A stretch of 64,000 bases of DNA from Marinomonas flavescens (GCF_004352835.1 NZ_SJSB01000001.1:186001-250000), one strand, 5' to 3'; numbered from the stretch's first letter, positions 34,949 through 44,351 are shown. Notes: a model not told the origin generated them from the letters alone. A program made the numbers and translations.

Positions 34949-36043
34949 ATGAAATTAAGTCATGCTTGTGTATCTGTCATCTGCGCCGCAGCCATTTCTG
35001 GTAGTGTGTCTGCGGAAGATAAAGTGCTAAATATTTATAACTGGTCTGATTACATTAGTCCGGGTGCTGTTAAAAAATTTGAAAAAGAAACTGGCATCAA
35101 AGTGAATTATGATGTGTATGATAGCAACGAAGCATTAGAGGCAAAACTGATGGCTGGTTCATCTGGCTATGATTTAGTTTTTCCATCTAACTCTTTTTTT
35201 GAGCGACAAGTTAAGGTAGGGGTTTATCAAGAAATTGATAAAAGTAAATTATCTAATTATCACAACATTGATCAGTCGCTTACTGATAAAATAAAAAACC
35301 AAGATATAGGTAATAAGCACAATGTACCTTACACTTGGGGAACGGTGGGTATCGGCTATAACGTTGACATGGTTAAAAAACGATTAGGGCCAAATTTTAA
35401 ATTAGACTCTTTAGATGTGCTGTTTAAGCCGGAGGTGGCTGCAAAACTACAAGATTGCGGTATTGCTGTTCTGGATTCACCTTCAGAAGTAATGTCGATT
35501 GTGAACAACTATATTGGTGAAGATCCTAATTCTGAAAGTCTGAGTGACCTAAAAGCCAGCGCCAAAGTGCTTGCTTCAGCTCGTCCTTATTACAAATATT
35601 TTCACTCTAGTAAATATATTTCTGATTTAGCCAATGGTGATATTTGTGTCGCGTTAGGATACAACGGAGATATATTGCAAGCAAAAGCTCGAGCCAAAGA
35701 AGCGGGCCAAGGTGTTAACATTGCTTATTCTATTCCCAAAGAGGGAACTGTTATGTGGTTTGACTTAATGGCCATTCCTAAAGATGCTCCTCACCCTAAA
35801 GCAGCAATGAAATACATCAACTATATTTTACGTGGTGATGTGGCCGCATCGTTATCTAACTATATTTTCTATGCAGTTCCAAATACAGCAGCAATGCCGA
35901 TGTTAGATGCTGATGTATCTGAAAATAAAGGAATTTATCCAACACAGGCAGTTAAAGATAAACTTTTTATTCAAGTGGCACATACGTCTAAATTTGACCG
36001 TTCTTTGACAAGAACTTGGTCAAATATTAAAACTGGCCGCTAG
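34949..36043 (+). CDS. potF: Polyamine ABC transporter, periplasmic binding protein (PotF/SpuD-like)
   Basis: A 364-residue periplasmic binding protein. ATG 34949 is chosen over an upstream ATG at 34883 because GAGG lies 8 nt before it and the signal peptide (MKLSHACVSVICAAAISG, cleavage near VSAED) begins there. The mature protein starts with NIYNWSDYISPGAVKKFEK, and has EALEAKLMAGSSGYDLVFPS and PYTWGTVGIGYN, as in PotF/SpuD putrescine or spermidine receptors. It captures the polyamine for the PotGHI-type permease encoded next. The gap to puuA is 133 bp. Confidence 0.94.
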   Translation: MKLSHACVSVICAAAISGSVSAEDKVLNIYNWSDYISPGAVKKFEKETGIKVNYDVYDSNEALEAKLMAGSSGYDLVFPSNSFFERQVKVGVYQEIDKSKLSNYHNIDQSLTDKIKNQDIGNKHNVPYTWGTVGIGYNVDMVKKRLGPNFKLDSLDVLFKPEVAAKLQDCGIAVLDSPSEVMSIVNNYIGEDPNSESLSDLKASAKVLASARPYYKYFHSSKYISDLANGDICVALGYNGDILQAKARAKEAGQGVNIAYSIPKEGTVMWFDLMAIPKDAPHPKAAMKYINYILRGDVAASLSNYIFYAVPNTAAMPMLDADVSENKGIYPTQAVKDKLFIQVAHTSKFDRSLTRTWSNIKTGR

Positions 36044-36096
36044 GTATTAATTTCACTAATATTCTAGTGAGTCTATTTCTTTAATTTAGGTAATAG

Positions 36097-36149
36097 CCCT
36101 GTTTTGTTTCGGTGAATTATTTTAGAACCGTAATTTTATATAAACAGGG
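36097..36149 (+). other. Long-range hairpin between potF and potG
   Basis: CCCTGTTT (36097-36104) pairs with AAACAGGG (36142-36149), and inside it CGGT (36110-36113) pairs with ACCG (36127-36130). It sits in the 148-bp gap between the binding protein and the ATPase genes, where a structure that protects or attenuates the message is common. Confidence 0.45.
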
Positions 36150-36191
36150 TTGTTATCACTGTGATGTATTTATAAAAGGGTAGGTTAGTGT

Positions 36192-37346
36192 ATGTCTACG
36201 TCTTCAATATTGGCTCAGCCAAAAACGATTGCTGTTTCTTCTTGGCGTGAAGAAGGTGCGAAACCTTTTGTTCAGATCAACCAATTGACTAAAAATTTCG
36301 GTGAATTTTCAGCTGTTAATTCGGTGTCATTAGATATCTATAAAAATGAATTATTTTGCTTGCTGGGTGGGTCAGGCTCAGGGAAAAGTACATTGCTACG
36401 CATGTTGGCTGGATTTGAGAAACCTACAAGTGGCCAAATTCTGATAGATGGTGTAGACATGGCGAATATTCAACCATGGGAACGTCCTGTTAATATGATG
36501 TTTCAATCTTATGCCTTATTCCCGCATTTAACAGTAGAGGCTAATGTAGCTTTTGGTTTGCGCAGGGAAGGGCTTAAGTCCAGTGACGTGAAAAAACGCG
36601 TTGTTGATATGCTAGACATGGTTCAGATGGGGCATTTAGCAAAACGTAAGCCGCATATGCTTTCCGGTGGTCAGCGGCAACGTGTTGCACTAGCTCGATC
36701 CTTGGTGAAGCGTCCCAAGTTATTGTTATTAGATGAGCCACTTGGAGCATTGGATAAGAAGCTTCGTGAAGAAACTCAATTTGAGTTGATTAATATCCAA
36801 GATGAACTTGGTGTTACCTTTGTCGTGGTGACCCATGACCAAGAAGAGGCAATGACGCTAGCGACACGAATAGGGGTTATGGATCAGGGAATTATTGCGC
36901 AAATAGCTGAACCACATCAGATGTATGAATACCCCAATAGTCGTTTTGTTGCTGAGTTTATTGGTAACGTAAATTTGTTTGAAGGCACTGTTATGGGGGA
37001 TGAAAGAGATAGTGTGACGATTCATTGTCCAGATTCAAATAGTATGATTCAAGCGAATCACGGTATCAGTTGTGCGCCCAATCAAACAGTTTATGTGGCT
37101 ATACGACCGGAAAAGATACGTATTTCCCGTGAAAAGCCAGGCACTGATATAAATACTTCTTATGGTGTTATTTCTGAAGTCGCTTATATGGGTAGTCAGT
37201 CTATTTTTAAAGTGCGCTTAACGAGTGGGAAAGAAATTCGAGTAACACAACCCAATTTTGCGCGGGATATGGGAGATCGCTTAACGTGGGAAGAAGCCGT
37301 CTATCTTTCATGGGATGCAGATAGCAGCGTGGTATTAATATCATGA
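36192..37346 (+). CDS. potG: Polyamine ABC transporter ATP-binding protein (PotG-like)
   Basis: A 384-residue ATPase on the cytoplasmic face of the inner membrane. Walker A GGSGSGKS is near residue 57, the signature LSGGQRQRVALARSL near 157, Walker [13 protein letters not shown] near 176 and the H-loop THDQEEA near 213. A C-terminal TOBE-type regulatory domain (about 290-384) is present. It energises uptake through PotH and PotI. Its end overlaps potH by 4 bp. Confidence 0.95.
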   Translation: MSTSSILAQPKTIAVSSWREEGAKPFVQINQLTKNFGEFSAVNSVSLDIYKNELFCLLGGSGSGKSTLLRMLAGFEKPTSGQILIDGVDMANIQPWERPVNMMFQSYALFPHLTVEANVAFGLRREGLKSSDVKKRVVDMLDMVQMGHLAKRKPHMLSGGQRQRVALARSLVKRPKLLLLDEPLGALDKKLREETQFELINIQDELGVTFVVVTHDQEEAMTLATRIGVMDQGIIAQIAEPHQMYEYPNSRFVAEFIGNVNLFEGTVMGDERDSVTIHCPDSNSMIQANHGISCAPNQTVYVAIRPEKIRISREKPGTDINTSYGVISEVAYMGSQSIFKVRLTSGKEIRVTQPNFARDMGDRLTWEEAVYLSWDADSSVVLIS

Positions 37347-38305
37347 GTGATTTTACTCCTCCTCAAGGGCTCCCTAGTAAAGGAAAACCCTCTCGATTAG
37401 TACGTTTATGGACTCGTTTGAGAACCATAAATATGGGCCGCAGTGCGGTGATTACGATTCCTTCCTTGTGGTTGGGTATTTTTTTCTTTATACCATTTTT
37501 GGTGGTGTTTAAGATTTCATTGTCTGAATCGGCGATTGCAATTCCGCCTTATACGGCTATGTTTGCTTGGAACCCTGAAGACGCGTATTTAACGATCAAA
37601 GCCTCTTTCAGTAATTATTTATTTTTGTTCCAAAATGATTTTTATCTAGATGCCTATTTAAGCTCTATTCGTATTGCAGCTGTGTCTACTTTCTTTACTT
37701 TAATCATAGGCTTTCCAATAGCCTATATGATTGCTCGTAGTAAACCGACGATGAGAACGTTACTTCTTTCTTTGGTGATTTTACCATTTTGGACATCATT
37801 TCTATTACGTGTTTACGCTTGGATTGCTTTACTTAAGAAAAATGGTGTAATTAACGAATTTCTGATGAGCTCAGGTTTGATCGATCATCCATTGATCATG
37901 CTCCAAACGAATTTTTCAGTCTACTTAGGGATTGTATATACTTATCTCCCTTTTATGATTCTTCCGCTTTACACAACTCTCGAGAAAATGGATATAACCT
38001 TGTTAGAAGCGTCAGAAGATTTAGGCGCGAAGCCGTATCAAACTTTCTTTCTCGTGACTTTGCCTTTGGCAGTACCAGGCATTGTGGCGGGCTGTTTACT
38101 TGTTTTTATTCCAGCAGTAGGGGAGTTTGTTATCCCTTCTTTATTAGGTGGATCTAATACTCTTATGATAGGTCGAGTTCTTTGGGATGAATTTTTCCTA
38201 AATCGTGATTGGCCTATGGCCTCTGCGGTGGCGATTGTTATGTTAGTTCTCTTGGTTGGTCCAATTATGTTCATGCGCAGTCGAAGTAAGCGGGAGGAAG
38301 TGTAA
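37343..38305 (+). CDS. potH: Polyamine ABC transporter permease (PotH-like)
   Basis: A 320-residue inner-membrane permease with about six transmembrane helices and the EAA loop (EASEDLGAKPYQTFFLVTLP, about residues 217-236) that docks to the ATPase. An N-terminal cytoplasmic extension of some 30 residues precedes the first helix. It forms the channel with PotI. Overlaps potG by 4 bp and potI by 1 bp, so the three are translationally coupled. Confidence 0.95.
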   Translation: MSDFTPPQGLPSKGKPSRLVRLWTRLRTINMGRSAVITIPSLWLGIFFFIPFLVVFKISLSESAIAIPPYTAMFAWNPEDAYLTIKASFSNYLFLFQNDFYLDAYLSSIRIAAVSTFFTLIIGFPIAYMIARSKPTMRTLLLSLVILPFWTSFLLRVYAWIALLKKNGVINEFLMSSGLIDHPLIMLQTNFSVYLGIVYTYLPFMILPLYTTLEKMDITLLEASEDLGAKPYQTFFLVTLPLAVPGIVAGCLLVFIPAVGEFVIPSLLGGSNTLMIGRVLWDEFFLNRDWPMASAVAIVMLVLLVGPIMFMRSRSKREEV

Positions 38306-39114
38306 TGGAACGACGTTCTTGGTTTTTAAAGAGCTCTGCTCTATTTGGTTTTATCTTTTTATATGCGCCAATTATTTCTTTAATAATATACAGTTTTAAT
38401 GCTTCTAAGCTGGTGACGGTATGGGGTGGTTGGTCATTAAAGTGGTATAGCTCATTGTTTCAAAACGATGAAATTATGACTGCGGCAGTGTTAAGTTTTA
38501 AAATTGCTACTATCAGTGCTACATTAGCCGCTATTCTTGGAACGATGGCGGGTTTTGTATTAAGCCGTATGGGGTCGTTTCGCGGTAAAACTATGTTGGG
38601 TGGTTGGGTAACTGCACCCTTAGTGATGCCTGATGTGATTACTGGCTTATCTTTGCTTTTATTATTTGTAGCAATGGAAAGTATATTTGGTTGGCCAGCA
38701 GGTCGTGGTGAAGTCACCATTATTATTGCACACACGACATTTTGTCTCGCGTATGTGGCTGTCGTTGTACAATCAAGGCTATCGTCTATGGATGAAACTC
38801 TTGAAGAGGCTGCGATGGATTTAGGTGCTAAACCAGGAGTTCTGTTCTTTTTGATTACCCTGCCGCTAATTGCACCGGCAATTATCTCTGGTTGGCTACT
38901 GTCTTTTACCTTATCGTTAGACGATTTGGTTATTGCTAGTTTCGTATCAGGGCCAGGTAATAGCACGTTACCGATGGTAATATTCTCTAAAGTACGCTTA
39001 GGGGTAACACCAGAGGTTAATGCACTTGCGACGTTAATGATTCTGGCAGTATCTGTTGCTGTTATTGCTGCTATTGTGATTATGCGTAGGCAAACAAAAT
39101 TTCAATCTCCATAA
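38305..39114 (+). CDS. potI: Polyamine ABC transporter permease (PotI-like)
   Basis: A 269-residue second permease with six predicted helices and the EAA loop EEAAMDLGAKPGVLFFLITLP-type sequence near residue 170. It starts in the TAATG that closes potH. It is the last gene of the puuA-potFGHI run; no clear terminator was seen directly after it. Confidence 0.95.
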   Translation: MERRSWFLKSSALFGFIFLYAPIISLIIYSFNASKLVTVWGGWSLKWYSSLFQNDEIMTAAVLSFKIATISATLAAILGTMAGFVLSRMGSFRGKTMLGGWVTAPLVMPDVITGLSLLLLFVAMESIFGWPAGRGEVTIIIAHTTFCLAYVAVVVQSRLSSMDETLEEAAMDLGAKPGVLFFLITLPLIAPAIISGWLLSFTLSLDDLVIASFVSGPGNSTLPMVIFSKVRLGVTPEVNALATLMILAVSVAVIAAIVIMRRQTKFQSP

Positions 39115-39196
39115 CGAATAGTGTGTAAAAATAAGCTGTCTCTAAAGATAGCTGGTATTTTTAAGGGAAGTTTTATGAAAATAGGTATTCCTGCTA

Positions 39197-39436
39197 CGTC
39201 AGGCTATCACCACCTAGACAGGCTTAAATGACTATCTATCACTTTTTTCAATTCGTTATTGGCGTAAAACGAGAAGCTGATCTAGGGTTATGTGTAGACA
39301 GAGAGCAAGGGATTGTTCAAGCCTTCAGGATGATCTCCGCGCGGCAAGGATGCCGTAAAGGTAAGCGTCAGACCATCACCACCTAGATAGGCTTAAATGA
39401 CTATATATCCCTTTTTTCAATTTGTTATTGGTGTAA
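39197..39436. repeat. Two 71-bp imperfect direct repeats, possible remnants of a gene 3' end
   Basis: Copy 1 is 39197-39267 and copy 2 is 39366-39436, 169 bp apart, with about seven differences. Read on the minus strand, both copies encode a similar peptide, NNELKKVIDSHLSLSRWW in copy 1 and NNKLKKGIYSHLSLSRWW in copy 2, each followed by a stop. This suggests two decayed copies of the C-terminus of one gene. The rest of the 583-bp gap 39115-39697 shows no intact gene. Confidence 0.7.
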
Positions 39437-39697
39437 TGGTCTAATGGTTTTGGAAGATATTACAGTGTGGGTTTTAGCCGACGTGTATGGACTCATCCTC
39501 GTTTGCAAGTAATTTATTTGATTACATGAAGGTGCAACTGCCTACGTATATTCGATCTTTATATGACATCATTATGTCTGACCTTAATGGGCTATTCGCG
39601 TGCTGCGGATATGCCTCCCAACTGCCTTCGTTATCGGTTATCTGATTTTTTAGAGTGCAGTGGCGTTTGAAAAAGCTTTAAACTGTCCATCGGACAG

Positions 39698-40573
39698 TCA
39701 TAGTCGATGGCGTAATAGTTTTCGTAGTTCTCTAAAAATCTCAAGTTGGCTGTGTTTCTGATGCTGAAGTATATCCACATTAGCCAACCACCCCATGTCT
39801 TCAAACTCAATGGCAAGTTTGACTAAAGTGCCTTTTTGTACCTCCTCGATAGCAACATGGTTTGGTAATAAGCACCAACCATGTCCCTGCACCGCAAGTT
39901 CAAGCAACACATAATAGTTATCTGCATACCAAATATCAGGGCTTATTTTTAATTGAAAGCTGCTGGTTTGCGTGGTGCGAGAGCGAAGTAGTAGCTGTCT
40001 GTGCAAGCGTAAAGCATCAATGCTTTTACAAATTTGCTCTGCTAAAGGGTTGGATTTACCTACGTATAAATCGAATTTTACGGAGCCAAGGTATTCATAA
40101 TCTAAATCGCTAGGGATCTTGAGTTCACTAAAAATAATACCTGTTATCACTTTCTCATGTCTTAGCATGTCAATTATGTCCAGACTTGATGCGCTTAAAA
40201 ATTCCAGAGATACATGCGGATACGTTTTTTGTAGTTCGGCTGCAGCATTGGTGATTATTTTAAGTGGAATTCCTTCGTCAAGGGCAATGGTGATTTCGCT
40301 TGGCGTGTGGTCATTTAATGCCAGTGCTGAATTGCTCAAACGCTGATGTTGGTTAAGTAGTGCTATGGCTTGCGGCAGTAATTTTTTGCCGGCGTCGGTT
40401 AGCTGCGGATAACGCCCAGAACGTTCAAATAAGGTGGCGTTACAGTCTATTTCTAAATTAATGACGTGCTGACTGACAACGGATTGCGCTCTACCTAGAT
40501 GCCTAGCCGCGGCAGAGAAGGAGCCATTTTCGGCCGTGGTGACAAATGCTTGAAGTTGTTCGACACTAAACAT
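39698..40573 (-). CDS. LysR-family transcriptional regulator
   Basis: A 291-residue regulator. The N-terminal winged helix contains NGSFSAAARHLGRAQSVVSQ near residue 16, followed by a linker helix and an effector domain with SEITIALDEGIP near 91. It is divergent from the PACE-type efflux gene (90 bp between the chosen starts), the usual arrangement for a LysR gene controlling an AceI-type pump. The inducer is unknown; short diamines such as putrescine and cadaverine are known to be substrates of some pumps of this kind, which would suit the surrounding polyamine genes. Confidence 0.92.
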   Translation of the reverse strand: MFSVEQLQAFVTTAENGSFSAAARHLGRAQSVVSQHVINLEIDCNATLFERSGRYPQLTDAGKKLLPQAIALLNQHQRLSNSALALNDHTPSEITIALDEGIPLKIITNAAAELQKTYPHVSLEFLSASSLDIIDMLRHEKVITGIIFSELKIPSDLDYEYLGSVKFDLYVGKSNPLAEQICKSIDALRLHRQLLLRSRTTQTSSFQLKISPDIWYADNYYVLLELAVQGHGWCLLPNHVAIEEVQKGTLVKLAIEFEDMGWLANVDILQHQKHSQLEIFRELRKLLRHRL

Positions 40574-40663
40574 ATCGTTTTTCCGGATACTATATAATTG
40601 TTTAATAACTTAATAATGGATGAAAATGTGGGCTTAGTCACTAAATACAGGTACCAACTTTTC

Positions 40664-41095
40664 ATGAAAACAATAGAGCGGATTGTTCAAGCCATTCTTT
40701 TTGAGGCCTTAGCACTCGCTATTGCCATCCCATTAATGGTGATCATGGGTGGAGTCGACGCGGCGAAAATGACAGTGCTAGATATTGGTCTATCGTTATT
40801 TGCGATGCTTTGGAATTATATTTATAACGTAATCTTCGATAAGTTGATGGGCTTTGATCGATTAGAAAGAAGATTAGAGGTTCGTGTCATTCATACCGCT
40901 GGGTTTGAGCTAGGGATGCTACTAGTGACTCTGCCATTAATGGCGTGGTATTTGGGTATTACTTGGTTAGCAGCTGCAATGTTAGAGGCGGGATTTTTAA
41001 TATTTATATTTGTATATACCATCGTATTTAATTGGTTATACGACCGCTACCAGCCTTATCAGAAGTTGTGCGGCAAGCGGCTTAATGAAGCGTAA
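40664..41095 (+). CDS. PACE family efflux protein (AceI-like)
   Basis: A 143-residue membrane protein made of two tandem bacterial-transmembrane-pair units, four helices in all: MKTIERIVQAILFEALALAI with the conserved helix-1 Glu, then WNYIYNVIFDK, RVIHTAGFELGM with a matching Glu, and VFNWLYDRY. PACE pumps export chlorhexidine, acriflavine and short diamines by proton antiport. ATG 40664 gives the normal family N-terminus; the frame stays open to ATG 40616 and TTG 40598. Its placement between polyamine uptake and catabolism genes suggests a role in diamine export. Confidence 0.88.
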   Translation: MKTIERIVQAILFEALALAIAIPLMVIMGGVDAAKMTVLDIGLSLFAMLWNYIYNVIFDKLMGFDRLERRLEVRVIHTAGFELGMLLVTLPLMAWYLGITWLAAAMLEAGFLIFIFVYTIVFNWLYDRYQPYQKLCGKRLNEA

Positions 41096-41104
41096 AGCGA
41101 CAAA

Positions 41105-41122
41105 CGCCTCGGATCAGAGGCG
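41105..41122. terminator. Short hairpin between convergent genes
   Basis: CGCCTC (41105-41110) pairs with GAGGCG (41117-41122), 6-nt loop. The stem is short and there is no T-run, so termination is only plausible from its position between two convergent genes. Confidence 0.35.
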
Positions 41123-41141
41123 AGATAGAGTCAAATGATTC

Positions 41142-41846
41142 TTAGGCCTTAAGAAATTGAGCAATCCAAGTCATGAGTTGAGTGTTCTGGATGCTTTCTT
41201 CTTTTATCGTGTGGCGCGCTTTATTTGCCACTTCTGTTGATAGTGTTACATCTGCATACAGTTCAACCAATTCACTTTCATAGTCTTTTGAGAACTCTGG
41301 GTGTCCCTGAAAAGTCAGAATGCGATCTTGATAGATAAACCCAGCAAATTCACAGAAATCCGATGTCAGAAAGACGTCCAATTTTTCAGGCTTTTCTATC
41401 ACTTGGTCTTGATGAAAAGCGCAGAAGGCAATGTCTGTTGCATCTGGAAGGGTGGGAATCTTGCCTAGGTTTTGGTAATGATGAACGCCAACACCCCAAC
41501 CTGCAGGCGACTTTGTGACTGTGCCACCGAGTGCGCGAGCAATGATTTGGTGACCAAAACAAATGCCAACTAATGTTTGTTGCGTGCTGTCTATTTCTCG
41601 AATAAAGTCACATAAGCGCAAGATCCAAGGTTCGTCATCGTAAGAATTGAACTTAGAACCTGTTATTAACCAGCCATCGCAAGACGCGCTGTTTTGTGGA
41701 AATTCATTTAAACGTACATCATATATTTCAAACTCTAATGCCGGTTCGATGCTCGTCAGCTGTCGAGCGAACATGTCAGCATAGGATGGATAATTTGCTT
41801 GAAGCACATCGGGTGTTATACCCGCTGCAAGAATACCAATTTTCAT
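41142..41846 (-). CDS. Class I glutamine amidotransferase (GMP-synthase-like domain protein)
   Basis: A 234-residue stand-alone glutaminase-type domain. The nucleophile is Cys96 in GICFGHQ, with the catalytic His in QGHPEFSKDYE near residue 181 and the Glu two residues on. LITGSKFNSYDDEPW near 60 is typical of the group. It is a different family from PuuD, whose nucleophile motif is GICRG-like, yet it stands beside puuB and could hydrolyse gamma-glutamyl-GABA or another gamma-glutamyl amide. A second, damaged copy of the same type is at 43686-44282. Start ATG 41846. Confidence 0.88.
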   Translation of the reverse strand: MKIGILAAGITPDVLQANYPSYADMFARQLTSIEPALEFEIYDVRLNEFPQNSASCDGWLITGSKFNSYDDEPWILRLCDFIREIDSTQQTLVGICFGHQIIARALGGTVTKSPAGWGVGVHHYQNLGKIPTLPDATDIAFCAFHQDQVIEKPEKLDVFLTSDFCEFAGFIYQDRILTFQGHPEFSKDYESELVELYADVTLSTEVANKARHTIKEESIQNTQLMTWIAQFLKA

Positions 41847-42051
41847 ATGATTAAGTCCTAAAAAAAGGGATAAGACAATAGTCTATTGACGTTAGCTAAG
41901 TATGGATTCTAACTGGGTGCATTTTGGTTTTCCCCATTCGGTCAGGTGTAGAAACCAAATGAGGCGCTTTCTAATTTATTATATATAGACTTCGTATTCT
42001 ACATTGGAAATACGACCATGGGTCTTTTCTTTTCTGATTGATTAAGAATCG

Positions 42052-43335
42052 TTAAATGCCTAATTTATCGCGCATATTGTAGTAGACGGCTCCAACCGCA
42101 GTGTAAGGAATACGTAACATGCGTCCACCCGGAAATTGGTACTGAGGCATGCTTGCGAAGACATCAAAGCGCTCTGTTTCGCCATCAATTGCATCCGAGA
42201 GGATTTCACCCATAAGGTGTGAGTTTGTCACCCCATGACCAGAATAGCCTTGAGCATAGTAAAGGTTGTCACCAATCTTACCGACTTGCGGCATGCGCAT
42301 CATGGTTAGCAAGAAGTTTCCTGTCCAAGCATAATCCACTTTAACGCCTTTTAAAGAAGGAAATGTTTTCAGCATTTTGGGTGTAATGATGGATTCAATT
42401 TTACCAGGTTCACGAGCGCCGTATGTGGTGCCGCCGCCGTAAATTAAGCGGCCATCGCCGGATAAACGGTAGTAATCAAGTAAATAGTTGCAGTCTTCTA
42501 CGCATCGATCCGTAGGCAGTAGCTGTTTTTGAACTTCTGCTGACAGCGGCTCAGTGGTAATCACTTGCGTGCCACAGGGCATGGCTTTTTTCTCAATATC
42601 AGGCAAAAGCCCAAAGAGGTAAGCGTTACCGGCCACGACTATGGTGTCGGCAATCACAGTGCCTTGTTTAGTGACAACTTTGCCCGGTTTGCCGTGTTCA
42701 AGACGAACCACTTCAGAGTCTTCGAATATTTCTCCGCCTAAGGCTTCAAAGGCCTGTGCTTGTCCGAGGACTAAGTTCAATGGTTGGATATGACCGCCTT
42801 TACGGTCCAGTAGGCCGCCCACATAGCGCTCACTACCAATGTGATCTTGGATAGAAGAAGCGGTTAGTAGCTCAAGTTCGTTGTGTCCATGGGCTTCCCA
42901 TAGGGCTTTTTTCGCTTTTAATTCTTCAAATTGTTTGTTGTTACAAGCAGCAAATACATTGCCATGCTTAAGGTCGCAATCGATAGCGTATTTTTCGATG
43001 CGATGGCGAATCAATTCAGAACCTGCAAACGCCATTTTGGCCATTTTCTTGCCGATCACGTCACCATAATTGCTGGTAATGTAATCAATGTCGCGGTTAA
43101 AGCTGTTAACGATTTGACCGCCGTTACGGCCAGATGCGCCAAAGCCGATACGCGATCCTTCTAGCACAATGACTTTTTTGCCTTTTTCAGCAAGGCTCAA
43201 TGCCGTTGAAATACCAGTAAAACCCGCACCGACAACACAGACATCGCAACGACGTTCGCCATTGAGTTGCGGACGAATGACCTTATCATTGGCAGACGCA
43301 GCATAGTACGAATTTGCATGAGTAGGGGGTGACAT
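42052..43335 (-). CDS. puuB: Gamma-glutamylputrescine oxidase PuuB
   Basis: A 427-residue FAD-dependent amine oxidase that converts gamma-glutamylputrescine to gamma-glutamyl-gamma-aminobutyraldehyde, ammonia and H2O2. The N-terminus YYAASAND, the FAD motif VVGAGFTGIS (near 36), SRIGFGASGRNGGQIVNS (near 62), CVEDCNYLLDYYRLS (near 279) and YYAQGYSGHGVT near 361 closely follow E. coli PuuB. GGAGAGG precedes the ATG. With puuA upstream and puuC at 21.8 kb, three consecutive steps of the pathway are present in the window. Confidence 0.96.
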   Translation of the reverse strand: MSPPTHANSYYAASANDKVIRPQLNGERRCDVCVVGAGFTGISTALSLAEKGKKVIVLEGSRIGFGASGRNGGQIVNSFNRDIDYITSNYGDVIGKKMAKMAFAGSELIRHRIEKYAIDCDLKHGNVFAACNNKQFEELKAKKALWEAHGHNELELLTASSIQDHIGSERYVGGLLDRKGGHIQPLNLVLGQAQAFEALGGEIFEDSEVVRLEHGKPGKVVTKQGTVIADTIVVAGNAYLFGLLPDIEKKAMPCGTQVITTEPLSAEVQKQLLPTDRCVEDCNYLLDYYRLSGDGRLIYGGGTTYGAREPGKIESIITPKMLKTFPSLKGVKVDYAWTGNFLLTMMRMPQVGKIGDNLYYAQGYSGHGVTNSHLMGEILSDAIDGETERFDVFASMPQYQFPGGRMLRIPYTAVGAVYYNMRDKLGI

Positions 43336-43685
43336 AAATAACCTCTCCTAATTCGCGTAGACAGTGGTGTCGATACGCTAATAATGTGACATACATAAAA
43401 GCAGCTTCCTGCTTTTTTCATTTTATTCACCAGCTTTACTGGGTGTTAATTATCATGACGGTAAATTAACTGAGAGCGTGGTGTAAACACTATATCCCCG
43501 AGGTGGTATATGGCTTGTTTGGGTTCATAAATATACGTAATACAAGAAAGAGACAGTGGGTTTTGTTTTAAACGCGCTTCAGAAAATGGCGTTCTCAATA
43601 GCCTTAATTGAAGCAGAATTAGTGGTTTTATCAGCAGATATTGGTTTGAATTTAACCATGAAGGATATGGATACGCGATTTCATT

Positions 43686-44282
43686 TTGTCTATGACGATC
43701 AAAGCCCCTCCTGAAATGACCTATTATCGATATATTATATTAAAGCATCGCGCATTTTTATTGTGTTTATCTTGGATGCTAAAGCTGAATGATTTTATTC
43801 GTGACGCTGATGCGAAGAAGCAGCCCCTGATTGGCATTTGTTTTGGGCACCAAATCATTGCGGATGCATTGGGTGGTGAAGTGGCTCGTTTTGATGGGGG
43901 GTGGGGTGTTGGCATTCATCGTTATCAACACATTGGGGAGGACAGTGCTGTACCTGCTAATGTAGCCTCTTTTGCGATTTGTGCTATGCATCAATATCAA
44001 GTGACGGTAAAGCCAGAGAGAGCTCGGGTGTTCGCCCAATCTGATTTTTGTGAAAATGCTGGGCTTCTTTATGATAACCATATTTTAACCCTGCAGGGTC
44101 ACCCAGAGTTTAGTAAAGCTTATGAAGTGGCTCTAATTGAATCTCATAAATCCAATCCGGTTCCAGCCGATATTTCGGAGCAAGGTTTAGTAAGTGTAGA
44201 CAAAGAGACTCTGGATTCGTCCGATGTTATGAAATGGATTACTGATTTCATCACGGCCGCGCACCAAGTACGAACCGCTTAA
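43686..44282 (+). pseudogene. Decayed class I glutamine amidotransferase, N-terminus lost
   Basis: From 43770 the frame matches the amidotransferase at 41142 almost end to end: SWMLKLNDFIRD against PWILRLCDFIRE, then GICFGHQIIADALGG with the nucleophile Cys, GWGVGIHRYQ, and GHPEFSKAYE with the catalytic His. The first 75 or so residues of the family are missing. About 70 bp upstream, in another frame, FHFVYDD at 43679-43699 resembles the family's KFNSYDD, so an insertion with frameshift seems to have broken the gene. The frame is also open from ATG 43686, with an unrelated N-terminal stretch. It may still make a protein with the catalytic triad; I favour a pseudogene. Confidence 0.65.
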
Positions 44283-44307
44283 TCTGCGGGTAAATCATTT
44301 TGTCATT

Positions 44308-44332
44308 AAAGCCCTTTTATATGAAGGGCTTT
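44308..44332 (+). terminator. Intrinsic terminator after the amidotransferase remnant
   Basis: AAAGCCCTT (44308-44316) pairs with AAGGGCTTT (44324-44332), 7-nt loop, followed by TTATTG. Confidence 0.75.
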
Positions 44333-44351
44333 TTATTGTCTTGTATTTATC

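Noticed and set aside
39115..39697. Insertion sequence
   Set aside because: No transposase frame, no terminal inverted repeats and no target duplication were seen; only two decayed direct repeats.
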